Shown: piece after piece, positions 1 through 7,907 of the stretch
Position numbering within the stretch: the first letter of the stretch is position 1
Layout: each line of letters starts with the position of its first letter
Origin: CAYQUC01 sp048061315
Lineage (GTDB): Bacteria > Pseudomonadota > Gammaproteobacteria > UBA6429 > Thiohalophilaceae
Reading direction: 5' to 3'
Length of the DNA stretch: 57,153 nt
NCBI GenBank assembly: GCA_048061315.1
Contig: JBGMRJ010000005.1
Coordinates: 1 to 57,153, forward strand
The notes under the pieces: model-generated
Told to the model about the DNA's origin: nothing
What the model saw: the letters and a program-made list of their open reading frames with translations, nothing else
Databases searched by the model: none
Program-made: the position numbers and the translations under genes

Positions 1-2
1 AA

Positions 3-518
3 ATTCAGGCGATTGATTATGATAGTACTGTAATAGAAATTACCGAGAAATATTTTTCAAATTCAAATTTATCTGAGTTAAATATAATTAATCGTGAAGC
101 AAAACAGTATATTTCGAACTCGTTAACAACTAATACTGATATACTCTTTATCGATTTGTTTTCTCATGGGGCAATACCGAATTTCTTTAATGACATCGAA
201 TTCTATGAAAATTGTAAAAGAAACTCGAGATCAGGTGTTATTGTTTTCAACTTGATAATCGAAACAGAGAACTCCTTTAAACACCTTATGGGTTTAATAT
301 TATCTGTTTTTAATAAACGCTGCTTGTGTCTTACGGTAGCGGATTTTAAAAATATAATTGTCCTTGCTTTTAGTGAAAGTTGTGAATTTGAAAATGATGT
401 GATGGAATTACGAGCTAAGTGTATTTCTTTGCAAAATTCATATAAAATTAATTTTAGTGATTTGCTTGATGAAATCATAATGAGCAACGAGTGTATCGAC
501 AATAAAATTAAAATTTAA
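3..518 (+). CDS. Spermidine synthase-like protein, C-terminal part (5' truncated)
   Basis: The frame is open from the first bases of the window, so this gene began upstream. An ATG at 156 is internal and should not be taken as the start. The readable part begins with IQAIDYDSTVIEITEKYF, which matches the strand of a Rossmann SAM-type methyltransferase fold that binds the nucleoside (acidic residue after the strand). It continues with TDILFIDLFSHGAIP and EFYENC, the order seen in spermidine/spermine synthase-like proteins (polyamine aminopropyltransferase family and its many non-canonical relatives). The true substrate cannot be told from the fragment. Its stop overlaps by four bases the end of the convergent membrane protein gene. 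Family assignment is fairly secure; enzymatic role is inferred. Confidence 0.65.
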   Translation: MQAIDYDSTVIEITEKYFSNSNLSELNIINREAKQYISNSLTTNTDILFIDLFSHGAIPNFFNDIEFYENCKRNSRSGVIVFNLIIETENSFKHLMGLILSVFNKRCLCLTVADFKNIIVLAFSESCEFENDVMELRAKCISLQNSYKINFSDLLDEIIMSNECIDNKIKI

Positions 519-1465
519 TTTTCTATAAAGTTGACTCTTTTCGTGATTATTATTGTCGATATTAATCCAACCAATACCGCAAACCACAATGATGTAATCC
601 GAATTATAATCGGTGCCATGATCACAATTTCCTTTGGTGCGCCAAAATAGTATAAAAATACCCCCATTACAATTTCTGTGCTGCCTATTCCGCCAGGGAT
701 AAATGATAATGCACCAGAAATTAATGCTATCGAATAAATACTTATCGCGGTATAAAATGGTATTTCAAATCCCAGCTGTTGGAGTAATATATAAAACGCA
801 GCTCCTTGTATTGACCAGGCAAAAAAACCGATAATTAATCCTATGCTCAGTGGTTGTGGTTGTAATAATATTTGTGTGTGAGCTAGTAAATTATTTATGG
901 ATTCAATAATTTTATTAAGACGTGCAGATTTAAAGTTGTTGTTATACTTAAGTAGAAATGTTTGTAAATATTTTATTCTTAAAGTGAAAATTATGAGCAA
1001 TATTGTAGTGAGTAATAAACTGATGAATACAGCATAGTCATCGTGTTGATACAATAACAAACTTGAAAGAACTGTAACTATGGCTAAATCAAGTAGTCGC
1101 TCAATGATAAATGCTGAAATACTTTTAGTGTAATTTATCCCATGTTGGTATAAATACAATGAGCGTATTGTTTCACCAATTTTAGCCGGTGAAATGGTTA
1201 AAGCAAACCCGGATAAATAATATAAAAAATGCTGCAGATGTGGAATATTAAATCCCAGCTTATTTACAAAATACGCCCAACGACAATATCGGAGAATGTA
1301 GCTGGTAAACGAACAAGCTACCAGGCCTAACCAACCACTGACGCTAATTTTTTTAATAACAGAAATACTGCTTTCCCAACCTAAAAATATCACCGAAATT
1401 AGATATAATGATATTGCTACTATTATCATTAATATAATTGATTTTAAGTGTTTCTGGATAAACAT
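515..1465 (-). CDS. YbhN/UPF0104-type integral membrane protein (lysylphosphatidylglycerol synthase TM-domain family)
   Basis: A 316-residue polytopic membrane protein with about eight hydrophobic segments. Family signs are the early SYILRYCRWAYF segment, the polar SPAKIGETIRSLYLY stretch (residues about 90-105), the ISAFIIERLLDL segment and the late PGGIGSTEIVMG loop. These are the conserved positions of the flippase-like transmembrane domain found in MprF and in stand-alone UPF0104 proteins. No catalytic lysyltransferase domain is attached, so this is the stand-alone form, often found next to glycosyl- or lipid-modifying genes. It converges on the spermidine synthase-like gene with a four-base overlap. 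A lipid or isoprenoid transport role is inferred from the family. Confidence 0.75.
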   Translation of the reverse strand: MFIQKHLKSIILMIIVAISLYLISVIFLGWESSISVIKKISVSGWLGLVACSFTSYILRYCRWAYFVNKLGFNIPHLQHFLYYLSGFALTISPAKIGETIRSLYLYQHGINYTKSISAFIIERLLDLAIVTVLSSLLLYQHDDYAVFISLLLTTILLIIFTLRIKYLQTFLLKYNNNFKSARLNKIIESINNLLAHTQILLQPQPLSIGLIIGFFAWSIQGAAFYILLQQLGFEIPFYTAISIYSIALISGALSFIPGGIGSTEIVMGVFLYYFGAPKEIVIMAPIIIRITSLWFAVLVGLISTIIITKRVNFIEN

Positions 1466-1550
1466 GTTAAGTGATTTTGTGTTCGTGATAAAATCGAGTT
1501 AGTATATAATACATAAGCAATTAAGATAACTATTGCTTTAAATAAATAAT

Positions 1551-1565
1551 CAGGTAAGTTACCTG
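1551..1565. promoter_or_regulatory. 15-bp palindrome upstream of the 97-residue protein gene
   Basis: CAGGTAAGTTACCTG is a perfect 7-bp inverted repeat around one central base, about 40 nt before the ATG at 1604. The half-site TTACCTG recurs twice more, at 1948-1954 and 1960-1966, in the leader of the next gene (PilZ). This looks like an operator for an unidentified dimeric regulator. No regulator is assigned. Confidence 0.35.
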
Positions 1566-1603
1566 GTTATACGTTATTCAATTTAAACTAATAAGGTACC
1601 AAT

Positions 1604-1897
1604 ATGGCTTCAACCGTTGATGACTTAACAATTGATTATACCGAAGATGACAAATTAATAATTAAACAACTGGATAAAGAAGTTCTTACAAAAGGTGCAT
1701 GGTCGACTATTGTCTACCGATTTGAAGAATGGAACCGTACCAAAGAGGAGTATGGTCCAAATAAATATTCAATTCGCCGTTACCAAAAACGAAATGATGA
1801 ATACCGTCAAAAATCCAAATTTAATATTACAAATCGTGGTCAGGCTGAAAAATTAATTGCCATTTTACAAAAATGGCTTGATGAAAATCCTGAATAG
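1604..1897 (+). CDS. Small conserved protein, function unknown (97 aa)
   Basis: A soluble, highly charged 97-residue protein. A good ribosome binding site (AAGG at 1593-1596) sits seven bases before the ATG. The central part KGAWSTIVYRFEEWNR followed by a basic stretch SIRRYQKRNDEYRQKSKFNI reads as a beta-rich domain with many exposed Arg, Lys and aromatic residues, and ends in a helix that includes the NRGQAEKLI segment. I recall similar uncharacterised proteins in gammaproteobacteria. The layout vaguely resembles single-stranded nucleic-acid-binding PC4/YdbC-like folds, but that is a guess. A perfect 15-bp palindrome lies just upstream. Confidence 0.7.
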   Translation: MASTVDDLTIDYTEDDKLIIKQLDKEVLTKGAWSTIVYRFEEWNRTKEEYGPNKYSIRRYQKRNDEYRQKSKFNITNRGQAEKLIAILQKWLDENPE

Positions 1898-2046
1898 CTA
1901 AGTTACGGATTTTACAACAGGATTGTCGTTATTATGTTAAGAATCTTTTACCTGCTTATTTACCTGTATTTTCATAATTCTGTATTAACGTAATAGTTGG
2001 CCTGCTTTATGCATCTTAGTTGTTAACAGAATATGAGATTACAAAT

Positions 2047-2481
2047 ATGAATACGGTAATGAAACCAATGCGTAGTTATATACGACATCCATCAGATATC
2101 CCACTTGAATATAAGCTTAAATCAGTTGGTGATAGTGCGACATTAAACTTAAATAATGTTAGTTATGGCGGTGTTTCGTTTAACTCTGAGCAATCGCTTA
2201 AAGAAGGTTCAATAATTGAACTTAAGATCTTGTTTGTAAAACCCGAATTTGTCAGTAAATGTCTGGTTACCTGGTGTCAAATGGAAGGCGATATTTACGT
2301 AATAGGGGCAATGTTTTTAGAGCAGAATGACGTTTATATGGCAAGAATGGTTGAACAAATTTGTCACATTGAGCATTACAAGAATGAAGTTAAACGCCGT
2401 GAAGGCCGAGTGATAAGTGGTGAACAAGCTGCTAATGAGTGGATTGCCAGATTTGCGAGTAATTTCCCGAAATTAACATAA
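2047..2481 (+). CDS. PilZ domain protein (c-di-GMP receptor)
   Basis: A PilZ domain fills most of the protein. The two c-di-GMP-binding signatures are intact: RSYIR (RxxxR) close to the N-terminus and NVSYGG ([D/N]xSxxG) about 35 residues later. It should therefore bind cyclic di-GMP. There is no output domain, only a C-terminal helix (FASNFPKLT end), so it probably acts by protein contact. The ATG at 2047 is chosen; a TTG 27 bases upstream in frame would add nine residues. Two TTACCTG repeats lie in the leader. A GGDEF-like protein is encoded at 22.6-23.9 kb but no functional link can be shown. Confidence 0.8.
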   Translation: MNTVMKPMRSYIRHPSDIPLEYKLKSVGDSATLNLNNVSYGGVSFNSEQSLKEGSIIELKILFVKPEFVSKCLVTWCQMEGDIYVIGAMFLEQNDVYMARMVEQICHIEHYKNEVKRREGRVISGEQAANEWIARFASNFPKLT

Positions 2482-2594
2482 GATATTAATTTAATTGTAG
2501 ATTTGTGTAATTCCGGGATTGCCATTTTCGTAACAACGGGTAATATTAACAGGTGATTTTACGGGAATAGAGCAAGTAATAACTTATAATAAAT

Positions 2595-3539
2595 ATGGAT
2601 AGACGTAGCGTTCTTGGTTATTTATCAGTGATTGGCATCTTTGGGTTCTATGGCAATCGTTTTTTGTCCCCGAAAGCAACTGATTCAAAACCTCAGACAT
2701 TTGATACACCCAATAAAACCAGAATAAAACCGAAACAGCCGGTTCAAACAATTTTGGTCGAAACTCCCCCCAAAATTGAAACAGCTGTCACTTCTCGTGA
2801 AATTCAAGTAATCGATAATTCTGTTGTTGATTATTTGTATAAAATTAAGCATTTTAATAAGAACTTCAAAACGGATATATTTCTTAATGAGGAGAAATTT
2901 TTCGTTTTAAAACGGTTGTCGCGACGATTGAATCGCGCTCAAACCATTATTGGCTATATGAATTTTAGTATTCTTGATTTTCCAATGTTAATGCGATATT
3001 CAAAAAATTATCCTGCAATTGGTAAATTTACTGATTCGGAAGTTGGATTAATAGAGGAACTTATAACGCGCACAGCAACTGACTACGGTTTTTTTGGAGA
3101 TAAGTTGATTGATAATATGAACGATAAAATACCGAAACAGTATTTGAGTAAAATATCAAATTCAGGTCAATATTTATATAAGCATCAGGCTCAGCGATTA
3201 TTCAAGCGCATTCAAAACGAAGTTGGAGATCAAGTTATATTAACTTCCGGGGTGCGTGGCTTAATGAAACAATTACAATTGTTTACCGCTAAGGCTGTTA
3301 AGACCGGTGGTAATTTGTCACGTGCATCGCGCTCACTTGCACCCCCGGGCCATTCATATCATGGAATTGGCGATTTTGATATTGGCGATATCAGTTTGGG
3401 GAAATTAAATTTCACCGAGACGTTTTCAGAGACTAGTATTTATAAAAAACTGGTTGATTTGGGATTTATAAAAATACGATACGATTCGAATAATAAGTTT
3501 GGTGTTCGTTACGAGCCTTGGCATATCAAAGTGAGTTAA
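2595..3539 (+). CDS. M15-family D-alanyl-D-alanine carboxypeptidase, exported
   Basis: The C-terminal third carries the M15 (VanY/LAS) zinc-peptidase signature: SYHGIGDFDIG around residues 254-264 supplies the zinc His256 and Asp262, and EPWHIKV at 307-313 supplies the catalytic Glu307 and zinc His310. This family trims the terminal D-Ala from peptidoglycan stem peptides. The N-terminus MDRRSVLGYL plus a hydrophobic stretch looks like a Tat-type or uncleaved signal anchor with a twin arginine. A Pro/Lys-rich linker and a helical domain follow (residues 30-200). The stop codon is directly followed by the next gene, an M99-type carboxypeptidase, so the two are co-transcribed and probably act on the same cell-wall substrate. 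Confidence 0.8.
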   Translation: MDRRSVLGYLSVIGIFGFYGNRFLSPKATDSKPQTFDTPNKTRIKPKQPVQTILVETPPKIETAVTSREIQVIDNSVVDYLYKIKHFNKNFKTDIFLNEEKFFVLKRLSRRLNRAQTIIGYMNFSILDFPMLMRYSKNYPAIGKFTDSEVGLIEELITRTATDYGFFGDKLIDNMNDKIPKQYLSKISNSGQYLYKHQAQRLFKRIQNEVGDQVILTSGVRGLMKQLQLFTAKAVKTGGNLSRASRSLAPPGHSYHGIGDFDIGDISLGKLNFTETFSETSIYKKLVDLGFIKIRYDSNNKFGVRYEPWHIKVS

Positions 3540-4910
3540 GTGAGAATGATTAAAAATCTTAAATCTGTTGCTATTGTGTTTATGTTATTTGTTATTCTAC
3601 CGAATATAACTTATGCTCAAAAATTACAATTTAGTTTGCATAAGTTAGAATCGGGACAGTCAGGGCCACGAATTTTGGTATTAGGCGGAATTCAAGGTGA
3701 TGAACCGGGTGGTTTTAATGCCGCATCCTTGTTGGTAACAGATTATAAAATAACCCGTGGCTCAGTTTGGGTTGTACCCAATTTAAATTTTGAAAGCATA
3801 ATTAAACGATCACGTGGCATACACGGTGATATGAATCGAAAGTTTTCACAAATTAAACGCTCTGATCCTGAGTATCAATCTATTCAAAAAATAAAATCAT
3901 TAATCGTAAATAATGACATTGATATCATTTTAAATCTTCATGATGGTAGTGGGTTTTATCGAACAAAATATATTGATAAACAGCACAATCCCAATCGATG
4001 GGGTCAAAGTATTATTATTGATCAAGACACCGTTTCGGCGAAAAAATTTGGTCGTTTGCAATATATCGCTAATTCAGTAATGAATTCTGTTAATACTAAA
4101 ATATCTAATTCTAATCATTATTATGCTGTTAAAAACACCTGGACGAAAAATGGTGATGTGGAAATGGAAAAAACCTTAACGTATTTTGCAATTAAAAATT
4201 CGAAGCCTGCTTTTGGAATTGAAGCTAGTAAAAGCTTTTTGACCCATGAACGTGTTTTATTTCATCTATTGGTTGTTGAAAGTTTTATGGATAATGTAGG
4301 TGTTAGATATCAGAAAGAATTTAAACTGACGCTAAATACTATACATGGCTTGTTAAATAATAATATCAAAGTAAGTTTGTATAATAACCATATTCAGTTT
4401 GATGCCTCAAAAGCAAGGACACGGATTGGATATGTTCCAATAAACAAGAATGCGCCATTGCAGTTCAAATCAAATAATCCGCTTGTTGCAATCACATCAT
4501 CTAAAACAAAAAAATACAAAGTGAACTTTGGTAATCGACAGCTAACTTATCTTGAACCGGAATATTTTGATTTTGACCATAAATTAGTAAAGGTAGATTT
4601 TGTTATTGATGGTAATTTACAAAATATTAAAATTGGAAGTAGAATCAGGGTGAAAAACCATTTTATGGTTAACCATATCCATGGTTACCGCGTTAATATC
4701 ATTGGTTATCGAAATAAGGCATCACGTAATGAAAGTGGTTATATAGTAAAAAAATCAAATATAAATAAACGTTTTTCTATTGATAAAACTGCAAATGTGT
4801 ATCGAGTCGAGTTTTATGATGGTAAAAAATTCAGTGGCATGGTTTTAGTTGATTTTGGTAAACAATCCTACACTTCACTAGATAACACAATAGCACCAGA
4901 TTATATGTAA
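3540..4910 (+). CDS. M14/M99-family (Csd4-like) zinc carboxypeptidase, periplasmic
   Basis: A signal peptide (residues 1-26, cleavage after YAQ or nearby) precedes a carboxypeptidase domain with GGIQGDEPGG at 49-58. The usual first zinc ligand of M14 enzymes (His) is Gln52 here, with Glu55 as second ligand and the His of NLHDGSG as third. That Gln-Glu-His arrangement is what has been reported for Helicobacter Csd4 (family M99), a DL-carboxypeptidase that trims tripeptides and sets helical cell shape. RSRGIHGDMNRKF fits the substrate-binding region. The C-terminal half (about 260-456) is beta-rich and of unknown role. The start is GTG 3540, immediately after the M15 stop; ATG 3546 is an alternative. 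Substrate is inferred from the family and the M15 neighbour. Confidence 0.75.
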   Translation: MRMIKNLKSVAIVFMLFVILPNITYAQKLQFSLHKLESGQSGPRILVLGGIQGDEPGGFNAASLLVTDYKITRGSVWVVPNLNFESIIKRSRGIHGDMNRKFSQIKRSDPEYQSIQKIKSLIVNNDIDIILNLHDGSGFYRTKYIDKQHNPNRWGQSIIIDQDTVSAKKFGRLQYIANSVMNSVNTKISNSNHYYAVKNTWTKNGDVEMEKTLTYFAIKNSKPAFGIEASKSFLTHERVLFHLLVVESFMDNVGVRYQKEFKLTLNTIHGLLNNNIKVSLYNNHIQFDASKARTRIGYVPINKNAPLQFKSNNPLVAITSSKTKKYKVNFGNRQLTYLEPEYFDFDHKLVKVDFVIDGNLQNIKIGSRIRVKNHFMVNHIHGYRVNIIGYRNKASRNESGYIVKKSNINKRFSIDKTANVYRVEFYDGKKFSGMVLVDFGKQSYTSLDNTIAPDYM

Positions 4911-4920
4911 AAAAAATTTG

Positions 4921-5235
4921 TTATTTAAAATAAAAAACCTCGCCATATTCGTGGCGTCCAGTTTTAAGATTTTTATAATTCGTAATCATAATAATTGTTT
5001 TTAATATTTCCGGGGTGGATATTTTATCTACATTCAATGCTATAGAAATTAATTTTAGTTCACTATCGTGTTCCGGGACATCAATGAATTGTTTAATCCC
5101 GGTGTTGGAATTAGCAGGAGCAAGAGATTTCAGTGTGCGGATTTTAGCATCCCAAATAATATTTTGATGATTAAATAATCCTGGGAATTTTATATGGGCT
5201 AAAGTTGGCTTTAAGCTTACTACTTCGTATTTCAT
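4921..5235 (-). CDS. Hypothetical protein in the DsrC-like gene cluster (104 aa)
   Basis: I do not recognise a family. The 104-residue product is soluble, with no cysteine and no signal peptide, and has a mixed alpha/beta pattern. Its ATG overlaps the stop of the four-cysteine protein gene by one base (TAATG arrangement), so the two are translationally coupled and presumably work together. It is the last gene of a three-gene minus-strand set (5951 to 4921) in the cluster that contains the RspA-type DsrC-like gene. Confidence 0.6.
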   Translation of the reverse strand: MKYEVVSLKPTLAHIKFPGLFNHQNIIWDAKIRTLKSLAPANSNTGIKQFIDVPEHDSELKLISIALNVDKISTPEILKTIIMITNYKNLKTGRHEYGEVFYFK

Positions 5236-5684
5236 TACTTATTTTTATGTTTCGTTCTAATTTCAAAATTAACGACTGACTGGATTATATCGTCATAGGG
5301 GTAATTTTCGATTGACTGATATTTGGTAATAGCATTTTTAAGCAATTCGATAATATTAGAAATGTTAGTGTCTTCTGAGTTTTCAATTAAGCGTTGTAAC
5401 CCCAGCAACCCACCAATCTGAATTTTAATTTCTTTCTTGTGAGGTAATGGGCCATCAATTTTCGTTTGTTTTAAAGAAAAACGTGCATGTTCCCGAAGCG
5501 TTATTAAAAAATGCTTACAGTTTTCTTTTGATTTTAAATTGTTGCATTTAACACCTTCACGACTGGCAAGCAGAAATTTAATGGCGAACTGGCAGGAACA
5601 TCTTTTTGCCGTAATTGATTTTTCAAAACAACACCGATCAGGATTTAGTTGTTTGTAGGTTGAGCGAAAATTGTCTTCATCCAT
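5235..5684 (-). CDS. Four-cysteine conserved protein, paralog A
   Basis: Function unknown. The 149-residue product is paralogous to the protein encoded at 8303-8734. Both share Cys spacing C-x12-C-x15-C-x8-C exactly (here Cys18, 31, 47, 56) and the segment KIQIGGLLGL at about 87-96. Two extra cysteines (19 and 29) occur only in this copy. The fixed spacing suggests a zinc or Fe-S site in the N-terminal half. The C-terminal half is helical and ends in a basic tail. The stop overlaps the start of the 104-residue gene by one base, and a 79-residue gene lies 27 bases upstream. A redox or metal-sensing role beside the DsrC-like protein is inference. Confidence 0.7.
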   Translation of the reverse strand: MDEDNFRSTYKQLNPDRCCFEKSITAKRCSCQFAIKFLLASREGVKCNNLKSKENCKHFLITLREHARFSLKQTKIDGPLPHKKEIKIQIGGLLGLQRLIENSEDTNISNIIELLKNAITKYQSIENYPYDDIIQSVVNFEIRTKHKNK

Positions 5685-5711
5685 AATAATTGCTTTAGAC
5701 TAAAATGCGGG

Positions 5712-5951
5712 CTATTTTTCCCATTCTTTAACTATGGAAGCATCTCTTTTTTCTGATAACTTTTCTTCTGCATCGAGTTCAGTATCGGCAAAAATAACTT
5801 TTATTGTCGTATTACTGTCTGTCGGTAATTCACTGCGCAGGGTTTTGGCAGTATTCTTTGCTTCTTTAAAAATATCAAATTTCGTTATTAATTCCAGATT
5901 TTTAATAATATCTGTCGGGCCGGGAGAAATTTTATAGATATAGTAGGGCAT
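5712..5951 (-). CDS. Small conserved protein starting MPYYIYKI (79 aa)
   Basis: A soluble 79-residue protein with strand-helix-strand character: YYIYKI, a helical FDIFKEAKNTAKTLRSEL segment, KVIFAD and an acidic helical C-terminus ending KEWEK. I recall similar small proteins near sulfur-metabolism genes in gammaproteobacteria, without an assigned function. It is first in the minus-strand trio and faces the receiver-like gene across a divergent intergenic region holding a 17-bp palindrome at 5993-6009. Confidence 0.65.
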   Translation of the reverse strand: MPYYIYKISPGPTDIIKNLELITKFDIFKEAKNTAKTLRSELPTDSNTTIKVIFADTELDAEEKLSEKRDASIVKEWEK

Positions 5952-5992
5952 AATAAAAACGAGTCTGTTGTAATAATGGAACTCTATTTTAT

Positions 5993-6009
5993 TATCCTAT
6001 GATAGGATA
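5993..6009. promoter_or_regulatory. 17-bp palindrome in a divergent promoter region
   Basis: TATCCTATGATAGGATA is a perfect 7-bp inverted repeat around TGA. It lies between the divergent genes starting at 5951 (minus) and 6066 (plus). The right half, AGGATA, also occurs 58 nt before the gene at 6918 (6860-6865) and 68 nt before the DsrC-like gene (7840-7845), about the same distance as here (62 nt). It may be a shared operator of this cluster, but no regulator is identified. Confidence 0.35.
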
Positions 6010-6065
6010 TTCAAGTTGATAATAGTGGTAAAATACTGTTTTCTACTTTTAGTGAGATAGGGTTG

Positions 6066-6449
6066 ATGGCTAATTCGGATAAATCGATATTAATTATTAT
6101 GGAAAGAGGCGGTTATCCTGATTTTTCATCATTATTTAACAGTGCCGGTTTTGGGGTAGTTATCGAGACTAGTATGCGAAAAGCGATAAGTCGACTAAAA
6201 CGAAATACACCTGATGTTGTAATAGCTGAGTTTAATTTTCAAACTGATTTTAGAGATCGTAGTAGTAGTCTTGAATCTTTAATGGCGACATTACAACGGT
6301 CACCTGATGTTAAAGTTATCGTGTTTTATGAAAAAGAACATGTTATTCACTTTAATCGATTAAAAGAACGTTATGATTTTCATTGTGTCCTGGAATTTCC
6401 AATTTTAGAAAATAAATTGCAGGGTTGCATATTAAATATTACTGAATAA
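6066..6449 (+). CDS. Receiver-like (CheY-fold) protein without clear phosphorylation site
   Basis: The 127-residue protein follows the receiver-domain pattern: KSILIIMERGGYPDF, a helix, a second strand and helix MRKAISRLKRNTPDVVIAEF, then KVIVFYE and a late CVLEFPI. At the position of the phospho-acceptor Asp (after the strand PDVVIAEF) the sequence reads AEFNFQTDF, so the canonical Asp-x-x-Met-Pro is missing. It is best seen as a stand-alone, probably non-phosphorylated receiver-like regulator. The ATG at 6066 is preferred to the TTG just before it. It is transcribed away from the four-cysteine trio. Confidence 0.6.
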   Translation: MANSDKSILIIMERGGYPDFSSLFNSAGFGVVIETSMRKAISRLKRNTPDVVIAEFNFQTDFRDRSSSLESLMATLQRSPDVKVIVFYEKEHVIHFNRLKERYDFHCVLEFPILENKLQGCILNITE

Positions 6450-6453
6450 AATT

Positions 6454-6663
6454 TTATGCGTCGATATCCGGAATCAGCTTACTTTCGATAAGAACAATAT
6501 TATCTTTTAATTGTAATTTTCGTTTTTTTAATCGTTTTAACAATATTTGGTCAAAATTAGCTCCCGAAGATAAATTCGTTATAACATCATCCAAATCACG
6601 GTGTTCCAGAATTAAATTTTGTAAGCGTTCTTTTAAAAGTGCTGTTTCTTCATTACTTAGCAT
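6454..6663 (-). CDS. DUF465/YdcH-family small coiled-coil protein
   Basis: Sixty-nine residues, starting MLSNEETALLKERL and ending ESKLIPDID. The heptad-rich helices with EHRDLDDVI and the LKKRKLQLKD motif are diagnostic of the YdcH (DUF465) family: short two-helix proteins of unknown role. The ATG at 6663 is chosen because the extra 24 residues of the longer reading are Tyr/Thr/Leu-rich and not part of the family. It converges on the receiver-like gene with a four-base gap. Confidence 0.75.
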   Translation of the reverse strand: MLSNEETALLKERLQNLILEHRDLDDVITNLSSGANFDQILLKRLKKRKLQLKDNIVLIESKLIPDIDA

Positions 6664-6917
6664 TGTTAGATAATAGCTGTAAGTTAAATAGTGTGTAGTA
6701 ATTAACCTTGTTCTCAAGAGGAAATTATAATACAAATACTACTACATTTTATATGTTTACTATTACAATTAAAATAGTTTTATTGCTCGAGCTGCTCAAG
6801 CATTGATATGTTAAGATATCATAGCACATGCGAATAATAGTATGACAATAGTGTTTTTCAGGATAGTAGGGTAGTTTTCCTGTATTGAGATTGAATTATG
6901 TTATGTGGATATAACTG

Positions 6918-7301
6918 ATGTTAAATATTAAGACAGAAGAAAGAAGTCATCTAACAGTTAAGGTTATGCATGAACTTGATTCGTGGGGCTTAAAAGCTGA
7001 TGAATTAATTCAAATTCTACAGTTACCCTCGGGGACTCCTAAAAGAGCGTTACGCAAATACCGTGAGAATACCTCATTTCCAATTGCTGCTGAGCTAGAT
7101 AATCGTCTGGATCATGTGATCGGGATAATTAATGCACTTCGAACCAGTTTCCCTCACAATCATAATATGGGCTCTTTTTGGATGAAGCAACGGAATAAGC
7201 GCTTTGAAAATAAATCACCTGTGGCATACATCACATCAGAGGGTTTAGGTGGGTTGATTTCAGTGCGAAAACATCTTGACTGTTCTTATATGCCGGATTG
7301 A
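6918..7301 (+). CDS. MbcA/ParS/Xre antitoxin-like (DUF2384) protein, solitary
   Basis: The C-terminal part has the signature of the DUF2384 toxin-binding domain: FWMKQRNKRFENKSPVAYI and GLGGLISVRKHLD match the usual N-x-x-F/L-x-x-x-x-P-x-x-x-L and G-L-x-x-V-x-x-x-L-x pattern. The N-terminal half is helical and reads as a degenerate Xre-type DNA-binding region (ALRKYRENTSFP). No RES or other toxin gene lies alongside, so this is either an orphan antitoxin or a regulator recruited into the neighbouring cluster. It is preceded by an AGGATAG motif 58 nt upstream of its start. Confidence 0.65.
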   Translation: MLNIKTEERSHLTVKVMHELDSWGLKADELIQILQLPSGTPKRALRKYRENTSFPIAAELDNRLDHVIGIINALRTSFPHNHNMGSFWMKQRNKRFENKSPVAYITSEGLGGLISVRKHLDCSYMPD

Positions 7302-7312
7302 ACTTTCAGACT

Positions 7313-7609
7313 CTATTCGTTATCCTTTTTTTTAGTTGATTTTAACGTACTATCAAGTTGCACAACGACTGATGTTTTTGGTTCGTCAACAAAGTGTGGA
7401 CGCAGTTTTAATTCTCTCCCAGCTTCGCTGGCTAACTCTGATTCTCTTGCACTAATTAATGCCAGGCAATCCCTAATACCGATAATAGTATTTTCGCTCA
7501 GAGGATGTTTTAACCCCGGTTTAATATGGGTATCACGAGCAACATCTGTTAATACCCGTTTCATGATGCGCAGTATTTTTTCTTCTGTAGTACTTTCACT
7601 TTTATCCAT
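7313..7609 (-). CDS. Conserved hypothetical protein (98 aa)
   Basis: Soluble, helical 98-residue protein with the conserved-looking segments EEKILRIMKRVLTDVARDT, KPGLKHPLSENTI, RDCLALISARESELA and HFVDEPKTSVVVQLD. I recognise it as a recurring gammaproteobacterial protein but not its function. The ATG at 7609 is chosen because the extra 18 residues of the longest frame look like untranslated leader. It converges on the DUF2384 gene and diverges from the DsrC-like gene. Confidence 0.6.
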   Translation of the reverse strand: MDKSESTTEEKILRIMKRVLTDVARDTHIKPGLKHPLSENTIIGIRDCLALISARESELASEAGRELKLRPHFVDEPKTSVVVQLDSTLKSTKKKDNE

Positions 7610-7796
7610 ATTTAACACTCGTAGTCCTGACATACTAAAAGCCCATTTTGCCACAAATAACACTTTTTTGATATTTCAGTAATCAGTTTCACTAATTTAA
7701 ATTGTATAAATCGCTTGTTATCTATTTTGAGTGTCTATACTTAAAAATGTGCAGACAACAATGGTGTCTGGATAATCAGTTTTATAATAACTGTAT

Positions 7797-7819
7797 TATA
7801 TCAATAAGTTATTGATATA
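7797..7819. promoter_or_regulatory. Perfect 9-bp inverted repeat upstream of the DsrC-like gene
   Basis: TATATCAAT, five bases, then ATTGATATA: a perfect 9-bp inverted repeat about 90-110 nt before the RspA-type gene at 7908. The right half contains TTGATA, a possible -35 element, so a repressor here could block transcription. No matching regulator is known from the window. Confidence 0.35.
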
Positions 7820-7907
7820 CCAATATTTTTAATAAACCTAGGATAGCAATGCTTGCTCATCTAGCTTGTTTTAGTAAGTTGATATTTAATAGGGTAAGGA
7901 GAATGAA

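Noticed and set aside
6664..6735. 24-residue N-terminal extension of the DUF465 protein
   Set aside because: Composition is unlike the family and MLSNEETALLKERL is the normal family start.
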